NCBI GenBank assembly: GCA_002633005.1
Contig: NMRA01000172.1
Location: 13,977 to 77,976, forward strand
Source of the DNA: Phoronis australis
Taxonomy: Eukaryota; Phoronida; Phoronidae
Direction of reading: 5' to 3'
DNA: 64,000 nt
Notes under the pieces: generated by a model
The model's input: the letters and a program-made list of their open reading frames with translations, nothing else
Told to the model about the DNA's origin: nothing
The model's database searches: none
Made by a program: the position numbers and the translations under genes
In this document: in pieces, positions 33,487-46,116 of the stretch
How the letters are laid out: the number at the start of each line of letters is the position of its first letter
Numbering within the stretch: the first letter of the stretch is position 1

Positions 33487-36400
33487 ACTTCCAGATTTAA
33501 ATCCTTCAGACTTTGGGGAAGACTTGTGTCTACATCCTTGATTGGACTGCAGGCTGCAAGCCTTGCACAGAAGAAGAAAGGTATGAAGTGACAGGAACAA
33601 CCAGAGTGGCAGTTACACTATTATGTGGCTTCATGCTTTGGTGGTCTTCTTCTTTTTCCCCATGTGCTCTGTTGGCAAGTGTTGTGGTATTGTAGCTCTC
33701 CACGAAAAGATGTGAAAAGTCGGATTGATTATTATGTTGTTCATGTGAAGGTATTTTGGTTGATAGCCTAGCCTGATTGCCATAGCAACGTGTTAGTTAA
33801 CATGATGTGCGTGAATTCCTAATTTTTCAACTTTTGTCAGTTCAGCTTGTCCTGACGCGGAACAAACTTCGGTCAGTTGTTAAATGGATTCAATTTAGGT
33901 CTCGTGATTTTATTCCAAAAGTTAAAACACTAAACTGAAGTTAGTGCGCTGCCTTGTCGTGTCTGTAGTAGTACCCGTCATTCATTAGCATTCCTATTAA
34001 CTCGCAGGTTCATCCAAGATAGAAAATATAGAAACCATCATCAAGTTGGCTGATCAACTGTACGATGAACATGAAACAGAGAAACTGTATCAACTACTCA
34101 TTGAATATAAAGACACTGGTGATGCCGAAGTGCTGTGGAGATTGGCTCGGGCTGCACGTGACTTGGCAGAGGTGACCACAGACAACAACGTTAAACAGAA
34201 ATTGGTGATGGAGGCATATCAGTGCGCGTCTAATGCATTACAGGCCAACGGAAACTGCTATGCTGCACACAAGGTTTGAAAGGAGAAAAGTACAAGTTTT
34301 ACAAAAAGCCTTTGGAATAATTCACACATAATGTGCCAAATTTCAAGTCAGTTTGTCTGGAGTAAGTCCACAAAAGTAGTGGCAAGGTGCTGTCAGTGAC
34401 TGGTCTTTTGCAAAAGTGTTGTAATCTAGACAATGAATGCTTTTAACTGAATGGCTGCCTTTGGAGAAATAGTTGTTCTTGTTTGCCTTGCATAACTATA
34501 GGCAAGTTTAGGAAGATTTTTGTGTGTCTACCTCTGGGCACACTGCTCTTTTATGGGTGGTCTTGTTGGACAACAGTCGGGGTCCCGGATTTTTGAGAAC
34601 CAGTTTGATGCCTGTTATTCAATGGCGGCAGCTGGTTCTCAAAATCTGTGATACCTGTAAGTGACCATTACTCTTTCTTGGGAAATCTGGTTGTTACTAC
34701 ACTGCTATAAACTGAATAAATATACCAAGTCACTACTGTAACAGATTCATCTCCTTTTCCTAAGCAGGAAAACTCATTTTGATTTCTTACAAGTTCATCA
34801 AAATCGAGGCTTCCTACATGTAGCTCTTCGATGCAAAATGCTGTTTTTAGTGGTAGTGATTTTGTACAGCTGAAAATATAGAGATTATTGTTTTGTGACC
34901 GTGAAATGATAGTTAAGAATTACAGTGGTTAAATTTGTAACTACATCATCATCACTACTCCTGTCAAAAGTACTGCATAACTGACATAGTTTAATATACC
35001 TGTGTTTGAGTCTTGTTAAAATACTAACTACAACACAAGTGGGTAATTAACCCCCTTGCCCAGAGAATGGATTCCTGCGACATGGTGGCGTTCTCGGACA
35101 AATATTGCTGGCCTGAAATTGTGTGACATTTTGTGACATTTTGAGAACTCTGTGACAAAATGTGAGTCATGTAATTTTAATGTTTTGTTTGATTTACAGT
35201 TATTTATGCTGGATCAAGTGATAGTTCTTTTTTTCACAAATTGTGCAATGGTGGAATTCATGGTCATCACTGACAAATACTGTGTCTCGCACATGTGACA
35301 AATGCAAAGTTGATGTGACTTATGCATGCGAAAAGCGTCAAGAGGCTTTCACAATTGGGAGTTTATGTGACATTTTGAAAATTTTGATATGTGACTAATT
35401 ACTTCTTGCCATTAAACGTGAATCCATTCTCTGCCCTCGCCCTCAAAGTGGATGTTGTCATTAATGTTACATTTTTATTTCAGTGGTACGCTATTCTGCT
35501 TGATGCGAGTGCTCAGTTTGACGGAGTCAAGGCTCGCATTGAAGCATCTCCGGTCATGTTGAAACACTTTATGGTAAAGTACATTACAACGAGTTAGACC
35601 ATCATACAGTGTTCCCGTGTTTTAAAAGATGACAGAACCATTCATGTGCCCAAATGACCAAAGACAATCTAAACGTTAATGTCTCCTATTGGAAGTTTTG
35701 AGCGGACATGCCATGTTTGTTTTTTTTTGCATAGTCAAATGTTGAAATTAAAGAGGGTGCAGCACCATGTTATGACAGTTGGTGAAACACTGCGTCATAG
35801 TTATAGATGACCTTTTAATAAGCTGCGGTGCAGTGAAAGACTCGCCAACTGATGAGTGCTGATTGCTTGAGCTAGATTATTGCCCTCTATGTCAGGTTTT
35901 AAGTTTACTGCATAGTCCGATAGCCATACCCTATCCACCATGAATGGTTCTTTTCATAAAGGCAAGGGTGATCCCTCCTGCTTACAACTGTAAAGTAGAA
36001 TACCACCCACAAAGGCATGTCTGGGTCTTTCTACTGTCAACTGGCAGTTGGGCTCAACGGTTCATCATGACCCATTACTCTGACTGCTTTAAAAGTGTCC
36101 CATTTTGTGTCATTAAATATGCTGTGAAACTTCAAGTTGCATTCCCACTGCTTCCTGTAAACTGGTTTGTTGTATTTTAGAATTCAAAGATTTGCCTCTG
36201 TCGAAAATGGTGCTCAAAATCTGTGTGATGAGATGGTAAATTTTGTCAAAGTATCCAAGCATGCCTATGGAAGTCCAATGAGCAGTGTATATGAGTGTGA
36301 CTGAGCAGTGTATATGAGTGTGACTGAGCAGTGTATATGAGTGTGACTGAGCAGTGTATATGAGTGTGACTGAGCGGTGTATATGAGTGTGACTGAGCGG

Positions 36401-39400
36401 TGTATATGAGTGTGACTGAGCGGTGTATATGAGTGTGACTGAGCGGTGTATATGAGTGTGACTGAGCGGTGTGTATGAGTGTGACTGAGCTGTGTATATG
36501 AGTGTGACTGAGCGGTGTATATGAGTGTGACTGAGCTGTGCTTTTGTAGCCTTCGTTTCAGTGTCATTCATCAGTCACTAACATTGAGTTTCTGTTTCCT
36601 TCTAGAAAGCACTCGAGTTGAACCCCAACGATGCAACAACATACTACTTGATTGGCTTATGGTCAGTATGTCGCATGACTTAAAGGTCTAGGACCTGTTT
36701 CACTAAAATACCGTGACATAACAGCATTTTTACGTGGTGTCTACACAAAAGTTTATGTTAAAATTCTGTTTAGACTCTGTGTAAAAACAACATTGTAAAA
36801 TTATACCGTTTTAGTGAAACAGTTTGTGGTAGAGAGACAGTTTAGCTTGTTATGTACTTCCATGATTTGCCTCAAACAAGGTTGAGCTGTTACATTCAGA
36901 TTTCAGTTTTAATAAGTTTAAATTGACTTAAAGTCCATTGCAAGATGGTGATGGAAGCAGGCCTGCAGTCAGTGACTGAAATGGTAAGGTGAGGATTTTT
37001 GGCAAGTGAACGTACTGCCCACTTACTTCTCAGTCATCATCATGTAGCTGTCAATTATTTTTGCTGCCCCTCCCCCATCATCATCAATGGACTAAATTGA
37101 ACTAAACTACCAACCACCATAATTCTTCATGAAAATGCATTATTCAAGTTTTATAAAATCATATCCTTTTTTTTCCTGTTTACCATTGTATGGCAATATT
37201 TTTGATTTATGTCATGAATTTTTCCTTATGTTAGCCAAGTTAGAGGTGACATTAGAGCTATTTGTCCGTCTTTATTTTGCAACCAGTTACTAGAATGAAA
37301 ACTACTAAGACTGATAGTAAACAATGAAATGCTCATCCAGATTTAAAACATCTACTTAGTGCGAATGAATGATAAACACTCCATGATGTGTCTTTGCTGC
37401 TGTATGCATACATGATAGCATAGTATGAACTATACAAGTGAAAAAATATATGCTATAAATATGTAACAAAGAAGGTGGCACATACTTAAGGCATCTTTGG
37501 TAACCTTTATAGTAAATCCTCACCTATTCAGCATACAGTGTGTCAAAAAATATGTAATTAATTGACTTTTGAAACTTAATAGATAAATATAAAGAATTCT
37601 GACAATTACTTGTGTGCTAAACATCAGGCTGAGAAACGACATACTCCTGGTGCGAAGTTGCAGCACAGTCATGTGACAGGCTGATATCACTCTCTTTCTC
37701 TCTTCAGGCATTTCTCCTTCGCTGATCTCGCCTGGTATCACAGGAAATTGTGCGCTCTCGTCTACAACAAGCCACCAGAGTCCAGTTATGGCACGGTACA
37801 TGCCCGCACTTTTACAGGGGAATGCTGTTCACAACTTTCAGAGCTATGAATATTTTTGCATTCGTTTCAATTTTTAACCTCAAAATAGAACAAATTCCTA
37901 TGGGTACTTATTGACTTGGATTTAATTCTTTGAATTCATTTTGAAAACCGTGTTCTTGACATCTCGCGTAATTTAAAAATTGGAGAGATAGCTGCACTGC
38001 ATTGAAAAAACAGTGGTATCAACTCAGGTGCTGTTACATTTGTTATGTTTTAGAGGTTATTCATTTTTTTCAAGTTGCTGTGGATTGTACAACATTAAAT
38101 TTTCTTTTCAGGCTCTGGAATATTTTGAAAAGGCAGAGAAAGGTATTGAGTTTATATTCGAAATTTCATTATGTTGTTTGTCATTTTTATCTGCCCCTAT
38201 ATATATGTAATTATATGATCGCATATTGTTGTCATTCTGTCCGGTTGTTCGCTCGATATCTCAGAAACTCTTTGTCAGGTTTTGATGAAATTTGACACTT
38301 GTGTGTAGGGCATCGCTAGAGCAGTGCATGCCAATTTTCAATTTGCTCTGGTCCCCAGAACTAGGTCAGGACTTTTCATTGTTTTGGGAGGAAAAACGAT
38401 GGTTGGATTTCTATGAAACTTGACACACAAGTATGTGACGACAATTTGCCAGGACCACTTGATATTTACGCTATTAGCCAAAGCACCACTTTTGGTCTCG
38501 GCAAGGAGCTTTTTCAGTACCTTTTAGGGAAGAGTGTTACCGGATGATATCGAGAAATTCAGTTGACAGATTCAATGAAACTTAACACAGACATATGTGA
38601 CAATGTGCCAGCGCCACTTGATTTTTAGGCTATTGGCACATCTTACTCAGATCTGTTGACATTTTTGGAACTTCCTCATTGTGTCATTCTAGTTAAAGGA
38701 ATTTATTTCGTTTTTGTACAAATCTAACTATTAAAAGAATCCAACCTACATTCTAGCGGCCTTTTTATTTTTGTGTCAGTCTGTTATTTGTCGTCTGCCT
38801 TCCTATGCTCCAAACTTCTTGAAGAATCGTGATGAAGACTGGCAGGTGTGTTCTCATTGAGGAGATCGTTGCTAGGTTGCTGTGTACCCCATAGAGGCCA
38901 TTTTAGGTTTATTATCATTGCTCCCTTCAAGGGAATGTTTCAAATAATGGTCACCCCTTATAACTGTGCTGTTATTGCAATTTGCACAGTGCGGTGCATG
39001 CCATTGCTTTGTGTTCCTCTTGTTGATTACTCAAATCTCAGGCCTTGAAGTGGAACTTGCAGGCTTATTCCTTATCTTTATGATTGCTTGGCCAAATTAG
39101 TTAGAAACACAACATATAGCGATATGAACTAGGTTGAAAATTGCCCAATGTTTTAAGAATGAATTTTGTGGCAAAAACGATCTGCCGCAAGTCACTGAAC
39201 CATGTCCAGTAAGTATCATGACTTTGTGCTGGGGAATAACACTGCATGGTGCGGGTTATGTGAGCCTGCAAGGTAGGTCATTAGTTCAAAGGTCACATGT
39301 TTACAAGTTGTTGATGAATACAGCTGTACTTTGTTTAGCACAGCTTATTTTAAAATAGCATTGTGGTTTAGTTCCTGCTATACATTAGCATAGTTAAGAC

Positions 39401-40998
39401 CATGGAAACACACCTTTAAAAATCACAGCTACACTTTTGTAGCTTGTGGAATGAATAACACAATTTGCAAGTTTTGTGTAGAAATTTTATTGCCTGTGAT
39501 AGGTTTGCAGATCTTAGTATCAATCACATGTGACTTCAAGCATTTGAGCATCATTTTTGTACTTGTAATGTGTTCCTGTGCTCACCTAGGATTCTGGTTT
39601 TTGTTTTATGGGTTAAATCTTTTATTCTTAGAAAATATTGAAGAAATGAGACGCTTGTTAACGAATCTTCACCAATGAATGGTTAATAGCATCTGTAAAG
39701 CACACAAACACCTGCTTTTAGTTGTAACAGTTATTGAGTGTGGAGATTTGCAGTGTGTCATAATTATATGTTCTTATATTTACAGTTGAACCAGGTTTCT
39801 ACAGCAAGAACACACTGATGCTGGGGAAGACATATGCCAGAATGAACCAAAAGGACAAAGCCATTTACTTTTTGAAGAAAGTTCTTCAGTTCCCCATGGA
39901 AACACCAAGTGACATAGAGGTGAAGATCTCCTGTTGTAGCAGTAATTCATTTGTTAATATTGTTGTAAACTAGTTTTGTATTCGACTGTTTGTCCCTGAG
40001 AAGTCAGCCTCGTTTCGATCTGTACTAAGATTAGAATGGCTTTACCCGGAAGGGAGAATAAGGGATTCCCAGTGATAAACTTAACATAAAAGAGTTGACA
40101 ATGCTTGTCATGATGGTCATCCCGTTATTTCTTCCCTTCATATTAATGACAAATTCAAGTAGAGTCAAACGACGTTACAATGAACCTCTGTGGATCTGTC
40201 TAAAACATTTACTCTCAGTGATGTTTGCTGTAACCAAATCAACGTTTTAGAGAAAATACCACCAGAGATTACAAGTGTATAATTAACTAATTATTGGTAG
40301 AAATGGAAAACTAACATACACTGAACATGTTCTTGCTGTTTATGTTTTCCATTGTGCAAAAGTTGTTGAAGACATGACGCTTGTTGTTATTGACAATCTT
40401 TATTCCATTCCATATGAACGGAATGGAATAAAGATTGTTAATAATGATAAGTGCCGTGTCTTTAACAACTTTTCAACATATATTGTAAAACTCTGGTGGC
40501 AGGAGGCACTTGATTCTGTTCTCTGCCGCAGTGCGATGTTAATGCTACTTACATTCACAGAAAATAAACATTGAGTCACACCGTAAATCCCTGACTGATC
40601 TCCCAAAAACCTAGATAGCCTTAGCATACCTGCCAGGCAGAGCACAAATATGACGTTGGCGTGATCTAATTTTTGACAAGTGGTCACTGTTTAACTGTAA
40701 CGTTGTTGACATAACCGTGTTGAGACATAGTAACAGTGTTAATAGTGTAGCTGTTTGCTAAATACAATGTGTTGAAAGAGTATTGTCCATTAGAAAACGA
40801 AACTTGTACATTGGAACGTTATGAATGAGCGAAAACCACTGAAACTCAAAGCGTGTCGTTTAAGAATTCAATACTAACTCTGAGTGGTGGTAAAATGCCC
40901 CTTTTAATTAGTTTGTTGCATTTTATGATCTTCAATTGTTTTTCCAGGCTCAAGAAGAGGCAGCTGAACTACTCCGTTCACTTGGCGTCAATGTTTGA
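33487..40998 (+). CDS. RMDN1-like regulator of microtubule dynamics, gene A (5' partial)
   Basis: Eight exons recovered: 33487-33580, 34008-34273, 35484-35573, 36606-36661, 37708-37795, 38112-38142, 39786-39919 and 40948-40998. All have GT..AG sites and continuous phase, giving 269 residues plus a missing N-terminus. The first exon recovered (TSRFKSFRLWGRLVSTSLIG) is basic and hydrophobic, like a mitochondrial or membrane-targeting lead. Family blocks: ETEKLYQLL, EVLWRLARAARDLAE, WYAILLD, LELNPNDATTYYLIGLW, the SFADLAWYHRKLCA block, ALEYFEKAE, FYSKNTLMLGKTY and a C-terminal EEAAELLRSLG. The helical pairs are TPR-like. RMDN proteins associate with microtubules, spindle poles and mitochondria; human RMDN1 is 314 residues. 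AATAAA lies at 41067-41072. The coding start was not found; it may be in the repeats or the gap upstream. Confidence 0.9.
34588..34647. repeat. Imperfect inverted repeat in an RMDN-A intron
   Basis: GGATTTTTGAGAACCAG (34587-34603) and CTGGTTCTCAAAATCT (34632-34647) can pair over about 16 bases, with one mismatch or bulge. Confidence 0.6.
36279..36540. repeat. Minisatellite, 23 bp unit, about 11 copies
   Basis: Unit TGAGCAGTGTATATGAGTGTGAC in an RMDN-A intron. The first four copies have GAGCAGTG, most later ones GAGCGGTG, and two near the end GAGCTGTG. Because 23 is not a multiple of three, three units make a 69-base frame that stays open on the minus strand; this is not a gene. Confidence 0.95.
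36695..36822. mobile_element. MITE-like inverted-repeat element
   Basis: Starts CTGTTTCACTAAAA and ends TTTTAGTGAAACAG, 128 bp. Inner blocks also pair weakly (TTTTTAC with GTAAAAA, GTCTA with TAGAC). No coding capacity. Located in an RMDN-A intron. Confidence 0.7.
38200..38850. repeat. Internally repeated element in an RMDN-A intron
   Basis: Units of roughly 170 bp repeat ATGAAAYTTGACAC followed by a GTGTGTAGG/ATGTGACRA block and GCCAR.RCCACTTGAT, near 38284, 38407 and 38577. It also has the phrase CTCGATATCTCAGAAACT. It looks like an interspersed repeat of unknown class. Confidence 0.5.
39050..39430. repeat. Dispersed repeat family D, copy 2
   Basis: Partner of 25443-25860. Lies in the RMDN-A intron between 38142 and 39786. 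Confidence 0.7.
40393..40438. repeat. Perfect 19 bp hairpin
   Basis: ACAATCTTTATTCCATTCC, loop ATATGAAC, GGAATGGAATAAAGATTGT. Pairing continues imperfectly for about ten more bases outside. Located in the last RMDN-A intron. Confidence 0.9.
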
Positions 40999-41066
40999 CA
41001 AAAGTTTTATTTGATACCTCATAGCATTTAACGTAATTATATTTATTTATTTACTCCTTAATTGGA

Positions 41067-41072
41067 AATAAA
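41067..41072 (+). terminator. Polyadenylation signal of RMDN gene A
   Basis: AATAAA about 70 bases after the stop codon (40996-40998); another AATAAA is near 41132. Confidence 0.6.
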
Positions 41073-42303
41073 TTCTGTTTAACAGTGACAACATTTGTGC
41101 AATTTACTAGAAATTTTGTTCACTTATAATTCCTTAATAAACTTATTCCTTTTGACCAACAAGTATGTGCTTTTTGATATCACAGTAAGATCACCAATTT
41201 AAGATACAATAGGACAGATAAGGGAAATGTTCTGTACCATAGCTATTGCATTTTGAGCTTTCACAACAATAATTGGGAGACTGAAAAAAATGAAAAACAA
41301 ACATCAATTTTGTCCATCCTTTTTGGTGAAATTTGACCTTAGTAAAGCAATATTGCTTTCTTTCAAATATAACTAATCAAATTATAGCAGCAGAGTTGTA
41401 CACGTTCATGTTCAGTTTTAATTTTATTTTGAAACTGTGCCGTTCATTCCTTGCTTTTTATTGAATAAATAGCCGAGGATTCAACGACTTTGCTTTATTT
41501 TGTTGTTAATGGGGGTATTTTGTAAAGTACTGTGTGATTTGGTTTACTTGGAGCTTCCTACCTCCCCCTCCTATGATTGCCAGTGGACTGTTCCACTCCT
41601 CTGCAAGACAGCGGGTGGCGGAAGAGCCTTTGGCTATAAGAAAGCCTTCAGCAAATAAAACCGTATTTTCCAGAGACTGGAAATGTCACGAACGTGGTTT
41701 AGATTTAGAGATGTTATGGTCATGTTACGTTGTATCTCGACGAACAAGATAGAGTGGACGAGAAGTCCGTTGTTCAAATGGGTCTGTATTTTCCTGTTAA
41801 AGGTGCTTTTTTGTTTCATTAACTTAAAATAGCATTTGATTGGGTTGGGAAGCAAACTATGTACGTAGCAAACTTTTAAAATAAGTCTTCAAGCACCTCG
41901 TCGAGTAAGCAGAATTAGTTACTGGGACATTTCTCCTTACCTTAAGAAAATAGTTTCAATCAAAAGTACGCTCATGGCCGTATTTTCGGAGTTTTTTTTC
42001 CAAAAGTACTCATTGGCCTATTTTTGGTTAGTGTTTGCATGTTTTGAAAATCTGGATAGTTCTAAAATACGTATATGGTATGTTTTGATATTAAATTTTG
42101 TTTATTTTAGCAAGACATGTTTTAGAATCGCGATTTCATTCAAATTCATTTAACCTGACATTGGGCGATTTGGTAACTAAGTGTGTTAGCACAGTTTGAA
42201 TGACACCTTTAACCCACTGTGTTAAATTAAGCATAGACTAATGACTTACTTATTGACTTACTTGTGAGGTACAACTACATACATTAAAAAAGGAACATAT
42301 TTC

Positions 42304-42360
42304 AGTTTCCGAAAATACGACCCTCTTTTCCGAAAATGCGATCCTCTTTTCCGAAAATGT
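42304..42360. repeat. Short tandem repeat
   Basis: About 2.5 copies of a 23-base unit with core TTTTCCGAAAATRCGAYCCTC. Confidence 0.75.
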
Positions 42361-43583
42361 ATATTTGGTTTCATTTGACGTTAAGAAACAAATTCTAAAA
42401 TATAAGTTCAGAATACGGTATTATTTGCTAATTGGTAGTAGACCTCTTATTGCGAGAACTACAAACATTACGTTGCAAGACGTAGAAGTTTGAAAAAGTA
42501 TCGAAATCGTTGAGAACAAAAAAAATACAGTTGAGGCATTTCTAGTGCAGAAATGAAAGATATTTTAACACGGCTGATGCACCTAAGCCGAGAATATTGA
42601 AAGAATTCTTTCTATGTTTGGGGGGGGTGATTGAAAATTGTGTACTATTTCGAACGGGAGATGCTGTAGCTGATCAGTCAAAGTGATTTTCCGTAACTTC
42701 TGTGCCTTGCAGAAGCCGCTTTGGGATTTTTGGAATTAAAAAGAAAAGAAAACACCATTAGGCATAGTCCCCAGTTTCATGGCTTCACATTATAGAGTAT
42801 TTTTGTAAATATTTCTGGGACATACAGCGTATCCCCAACAGATCGGTCAGAGCATTGCAAGGTAAAAAGAAGTGTCAAAAAGACGTATATTTCAACGACT
42901 TTCATTAACTATATGAAGCGGACAGAATCCCAGACTTGTCTTGGTTAAAAAACGAACGGCTACGTCCTAGAAATGTTATGTTTTCTTTTGACGACGGAAT
43001 GAAACGACAAGCAAAACATTGGGGCCAGTCTATTGACATACGACCTATTTCTCAATTTTCTTGTCGAAGTTGCAAGTGTTAAGAAACTTTCCTTCGTACG
43101 ACTGCACATTTGTTTACATTTTGATAACAAAAGACGGTAATCCATGAGTTTGAAATATACGAAAGGTTTTAACAACTTCTATTAAAACGAAAATGTACCA
43201 TATCCGGTTTTGGCCTATTAACGCATAACGACGTTCCCCATCCACTTCTTTGAAACGAAATAATGCACCGTAATCCTCGACAACCCTCAAAAGTTTGGAG
43301 GAAAATTTGAAAACTCACTTTTAAACTGTAAGTAAGAAACAGCGCAAGTTGTCAGTCTCGTAAATCAAAAGTTAGTTTTTACAGCCTTCAAGGCAAGCTG
43401 CATATAGCCGCTTTAATTACTAGTATCGATCAGTTTCAACGAGAGTCCGCATAGCACTAGAGAAAAGAAAAATACCAGATTCCAAATTACGAAACAGAAA
43501 TTATGCCAATGAATGACCTAGTAGAAGAGTCGAACATTTTGTAGCCTTCCTAATTGATTGGCTGAATTAGGCACGGGTTCACT

Positions 43584-43800
43584 CAGCCTAAAAAATGGGG
43601 GTTTCGGATTTTTGAGAATGTGGACCTTTTACAAAGATTTACGGTGTACTTTCAGAGCTATGAATTATGGATTCGCCGAATTTTGGTAGTTCCTGTCTTT
43701 TTACAGGACTTTTATCTCGTTTTCTATTTGTTTCTCTGAGGCGGACCTTTTTGCCCGCTTCGCCACTGGAATGGGGGCATGGTTCGAGCCCCCCTTGGGT
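43584..43800. repeat. Dispersed repeat family F, copy 2
   Basis: Partner of 29209-29527, with the same order of blocks but lacking most of the internal ACTAAAAAA repeats. Confidence 0.65.
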
Positions 43801-46116
43801 GCGTGCATGTTAGGCTAATGTTGTTTTTAACAAACATTCCCAGGGATGTTTCATCGCCCTTCGGTAACGTTTCTCTTGTTCCAACAAGTAACAAAACACG
43901 ACGTTTGTTCGCCGTCACATCTTTTATTTCCGTCCTTTCAGTGTCGCCTTGTATATTTTTCTATTGACTTTCTATAATAGTTCTCTGATCCGTCAACTCT
44001 GATTTACCAATGCATGTACAGTTTACGTGCAAAATGCTAAAATGTTTTAGCATTTCTAAAAAACGATCATGGGCCATTGTTTTTGCATCCCTGACTGTTT
44101 ACCAAACGCTACTACATACATTGCATGCTTGCCAGGCCGCGGCTAAAGGCATCAGTGGACATGAAAGTGCCATCTAGGTAAGCAAAATTTGTAAAAAAAA
44201 AAAAAAACGTTTACCAGTGTGAGCGGTTCTTAAAAACAGTTTGGCAGAGTTTCAGTTAGAAACGTTCGGCAGAGTTTAGAGGTAGCTTACAGACTGGTGG
44301 CCGAACTCGCCCTAACATCATCAAACTCAGAGTTTAGTCGTGTTTAAAATTTGCGGGCACAGCATGTCAGCCGTAAATGAGACTTCCAGTGTCTTAAGGA
44401 ACTCTATACGCGCCAATAAAGTTTCTTCATTTATCCGATTATAGCTTAAATCAAGGCGACGTTTTCTCCAAAAAGACTTGTTGTCACCACCTCTTCTGTT
44501 GTGTGCAATAAGGGCGAGGAGTCTCCTCGGTAAACCTTCAGGTAATGTGTCATTTCGCGTTGACAAATTGACGATTCGTTATTACTTGCCTTTAACAGAG
44601 GCGTCGTGCTTTGGTAGGTAAAAAGAATCTCCATGAAGAACCAAGTTGCACAGACTGATCTGAAACAGTGACGACTAAGGAACATTTTGTGACCAAACTA
44701 TACTAGATTGGTCTGAAAAAATGGTGACTGATTAAAGAACGTTTTAGACCAATTAATAAAAATAAAGTGTTCGAGTCAATTAAAGTAAATTGTTGTGACT
44801 ATTGTTGGTTTTTTATAGTCAATTTAACTGTATTGAAAACACTTACGAGAAATTGATTACCTCAAATAGACAGGTAATGTTGAAACGTTGACGTGGATAT
44901 TCGAAAAAATGAGTAAGTTTTAGTGTATTAATTTAAGCTATTGGGGCAAAGTTTAGGCCTGGGCCAGCAGTCTAATCTTAGCACAAGAATTCGAATTCGG
45001 TATTATTTCAAGTTGGTTATTTTCAATTTTGTATTTTGTTCAAACTCAAAATAGGTGTCTATTAATATTCTATGTTCGATGACCTAATGGCCTATATGTG
45101 GATGATTTTCTAATACGAGATTGCACTTGATGACTCCTGGCCAGCATTAAAGTTAAAAACTCGAGATTTTAGCGCGGACCTCGGTACCATCAAGTACAAA
45201 CATGTATTAGAATCTCTTATGCATAAACCAAAATGTATTCAACACAATAATTAACTTTTATCTTGAATACGCAGCAAAGTAGAACGGAAAATGACAAAAA
45301 TAAATTCGATTACGATTTCAAGTACTAAAACTAGACTCCGACCCAAGATCTTTCATCGATTTACCAAGTACCTACGTGTGACAAAAGGAGTAAATTTTCG
45401 TATTGCACGCATTCAACTGAATAAATTGATAACCATATGTAATAAAAGTGTTTTTCATGTTTTGTTCGCTGTGTATCACGTAGTTCCAAGTCTAGCTCGG
45501 CTTGGTTTCTCGCTCAACCCTGCCCATGACGTCACTAACTCCTGTAAAATCCGATCAATGAAATGTCAGCTTATTGACACGGGAAGGAAATCCGGATATT
45601 CGTGTGATCGTTTTAGTTCTATTGCCGTACTAAAATATAATCAAACCACAATTAATTATTAAGTTTTGAAACTGGTGATAAGGGAGAATTTTCAGGATAT
45701 ACACGCGGCACGAATTATATAAATGATTAGGAAAGTTTATCATCTAAACATTAAACGACTTTAAAAATGTGATTAGGTCAAGTAAAACTGAACAATGAAT
45801 TATATCTTAAATTGCGTTTATGCTGCGAATGTACTATAATGATCGATTTTTTACAAAAATCACTTTCACATACAATTAAATTACCTTATGTTTTACAGTG
45901 TGTGGATATAGAACATTGTAAATGAGCATTTAGTTAGCTATATTGTGTATTTTGCTAAAAATATTCTGCACTGTTTTTGAAAATTGCCAGTTAGTAAAAT
46001 GCGTTTAATTGGTTATTGTATTTCAGTGAAGTCCTGTTTTATAACATTGATAGAATCAATGCAACCAGGCAATCATTCAAAAAATGTAGCTTTTTACTTG
46101 TTTTGTTCAACAATAG

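Larger units (their letters stand above)
40999..46116. other. Spacer between the two RMDN genes
   Basis: Contains the 3' UTR of gene A, a 23-base direct repeat (42304-42360), repeat family F copy 2 (43584-43800) and a 15-A run near 44195. The frame at 45291-45662 starts with a basic, Ser/Thr-rich stretch that could pass for a targeting leader of gene B, but I found no convincing donor linking it to 46117. No other gene recognised. Confidence 0.4.

Noticed and set aside
36279-36540. CRISPR-like array
   Set aside because: Units are contiguous with no unique spacers, in an animal intron.
36113-36571. Minus-strand frames of 100-152 codons rich in SHTHIHRSVTLIYTAQ
   Set aside because: They are the translation of the 23-base minisatellite, which stays open because three units make 69 bases. 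No start context or homologue; it lies in an RMDN-A intron.
45291-45662. First exon of RMDN gene B
   Set aside because: The basic start is suggestive, but I found no donor in the right phase to join 46117.
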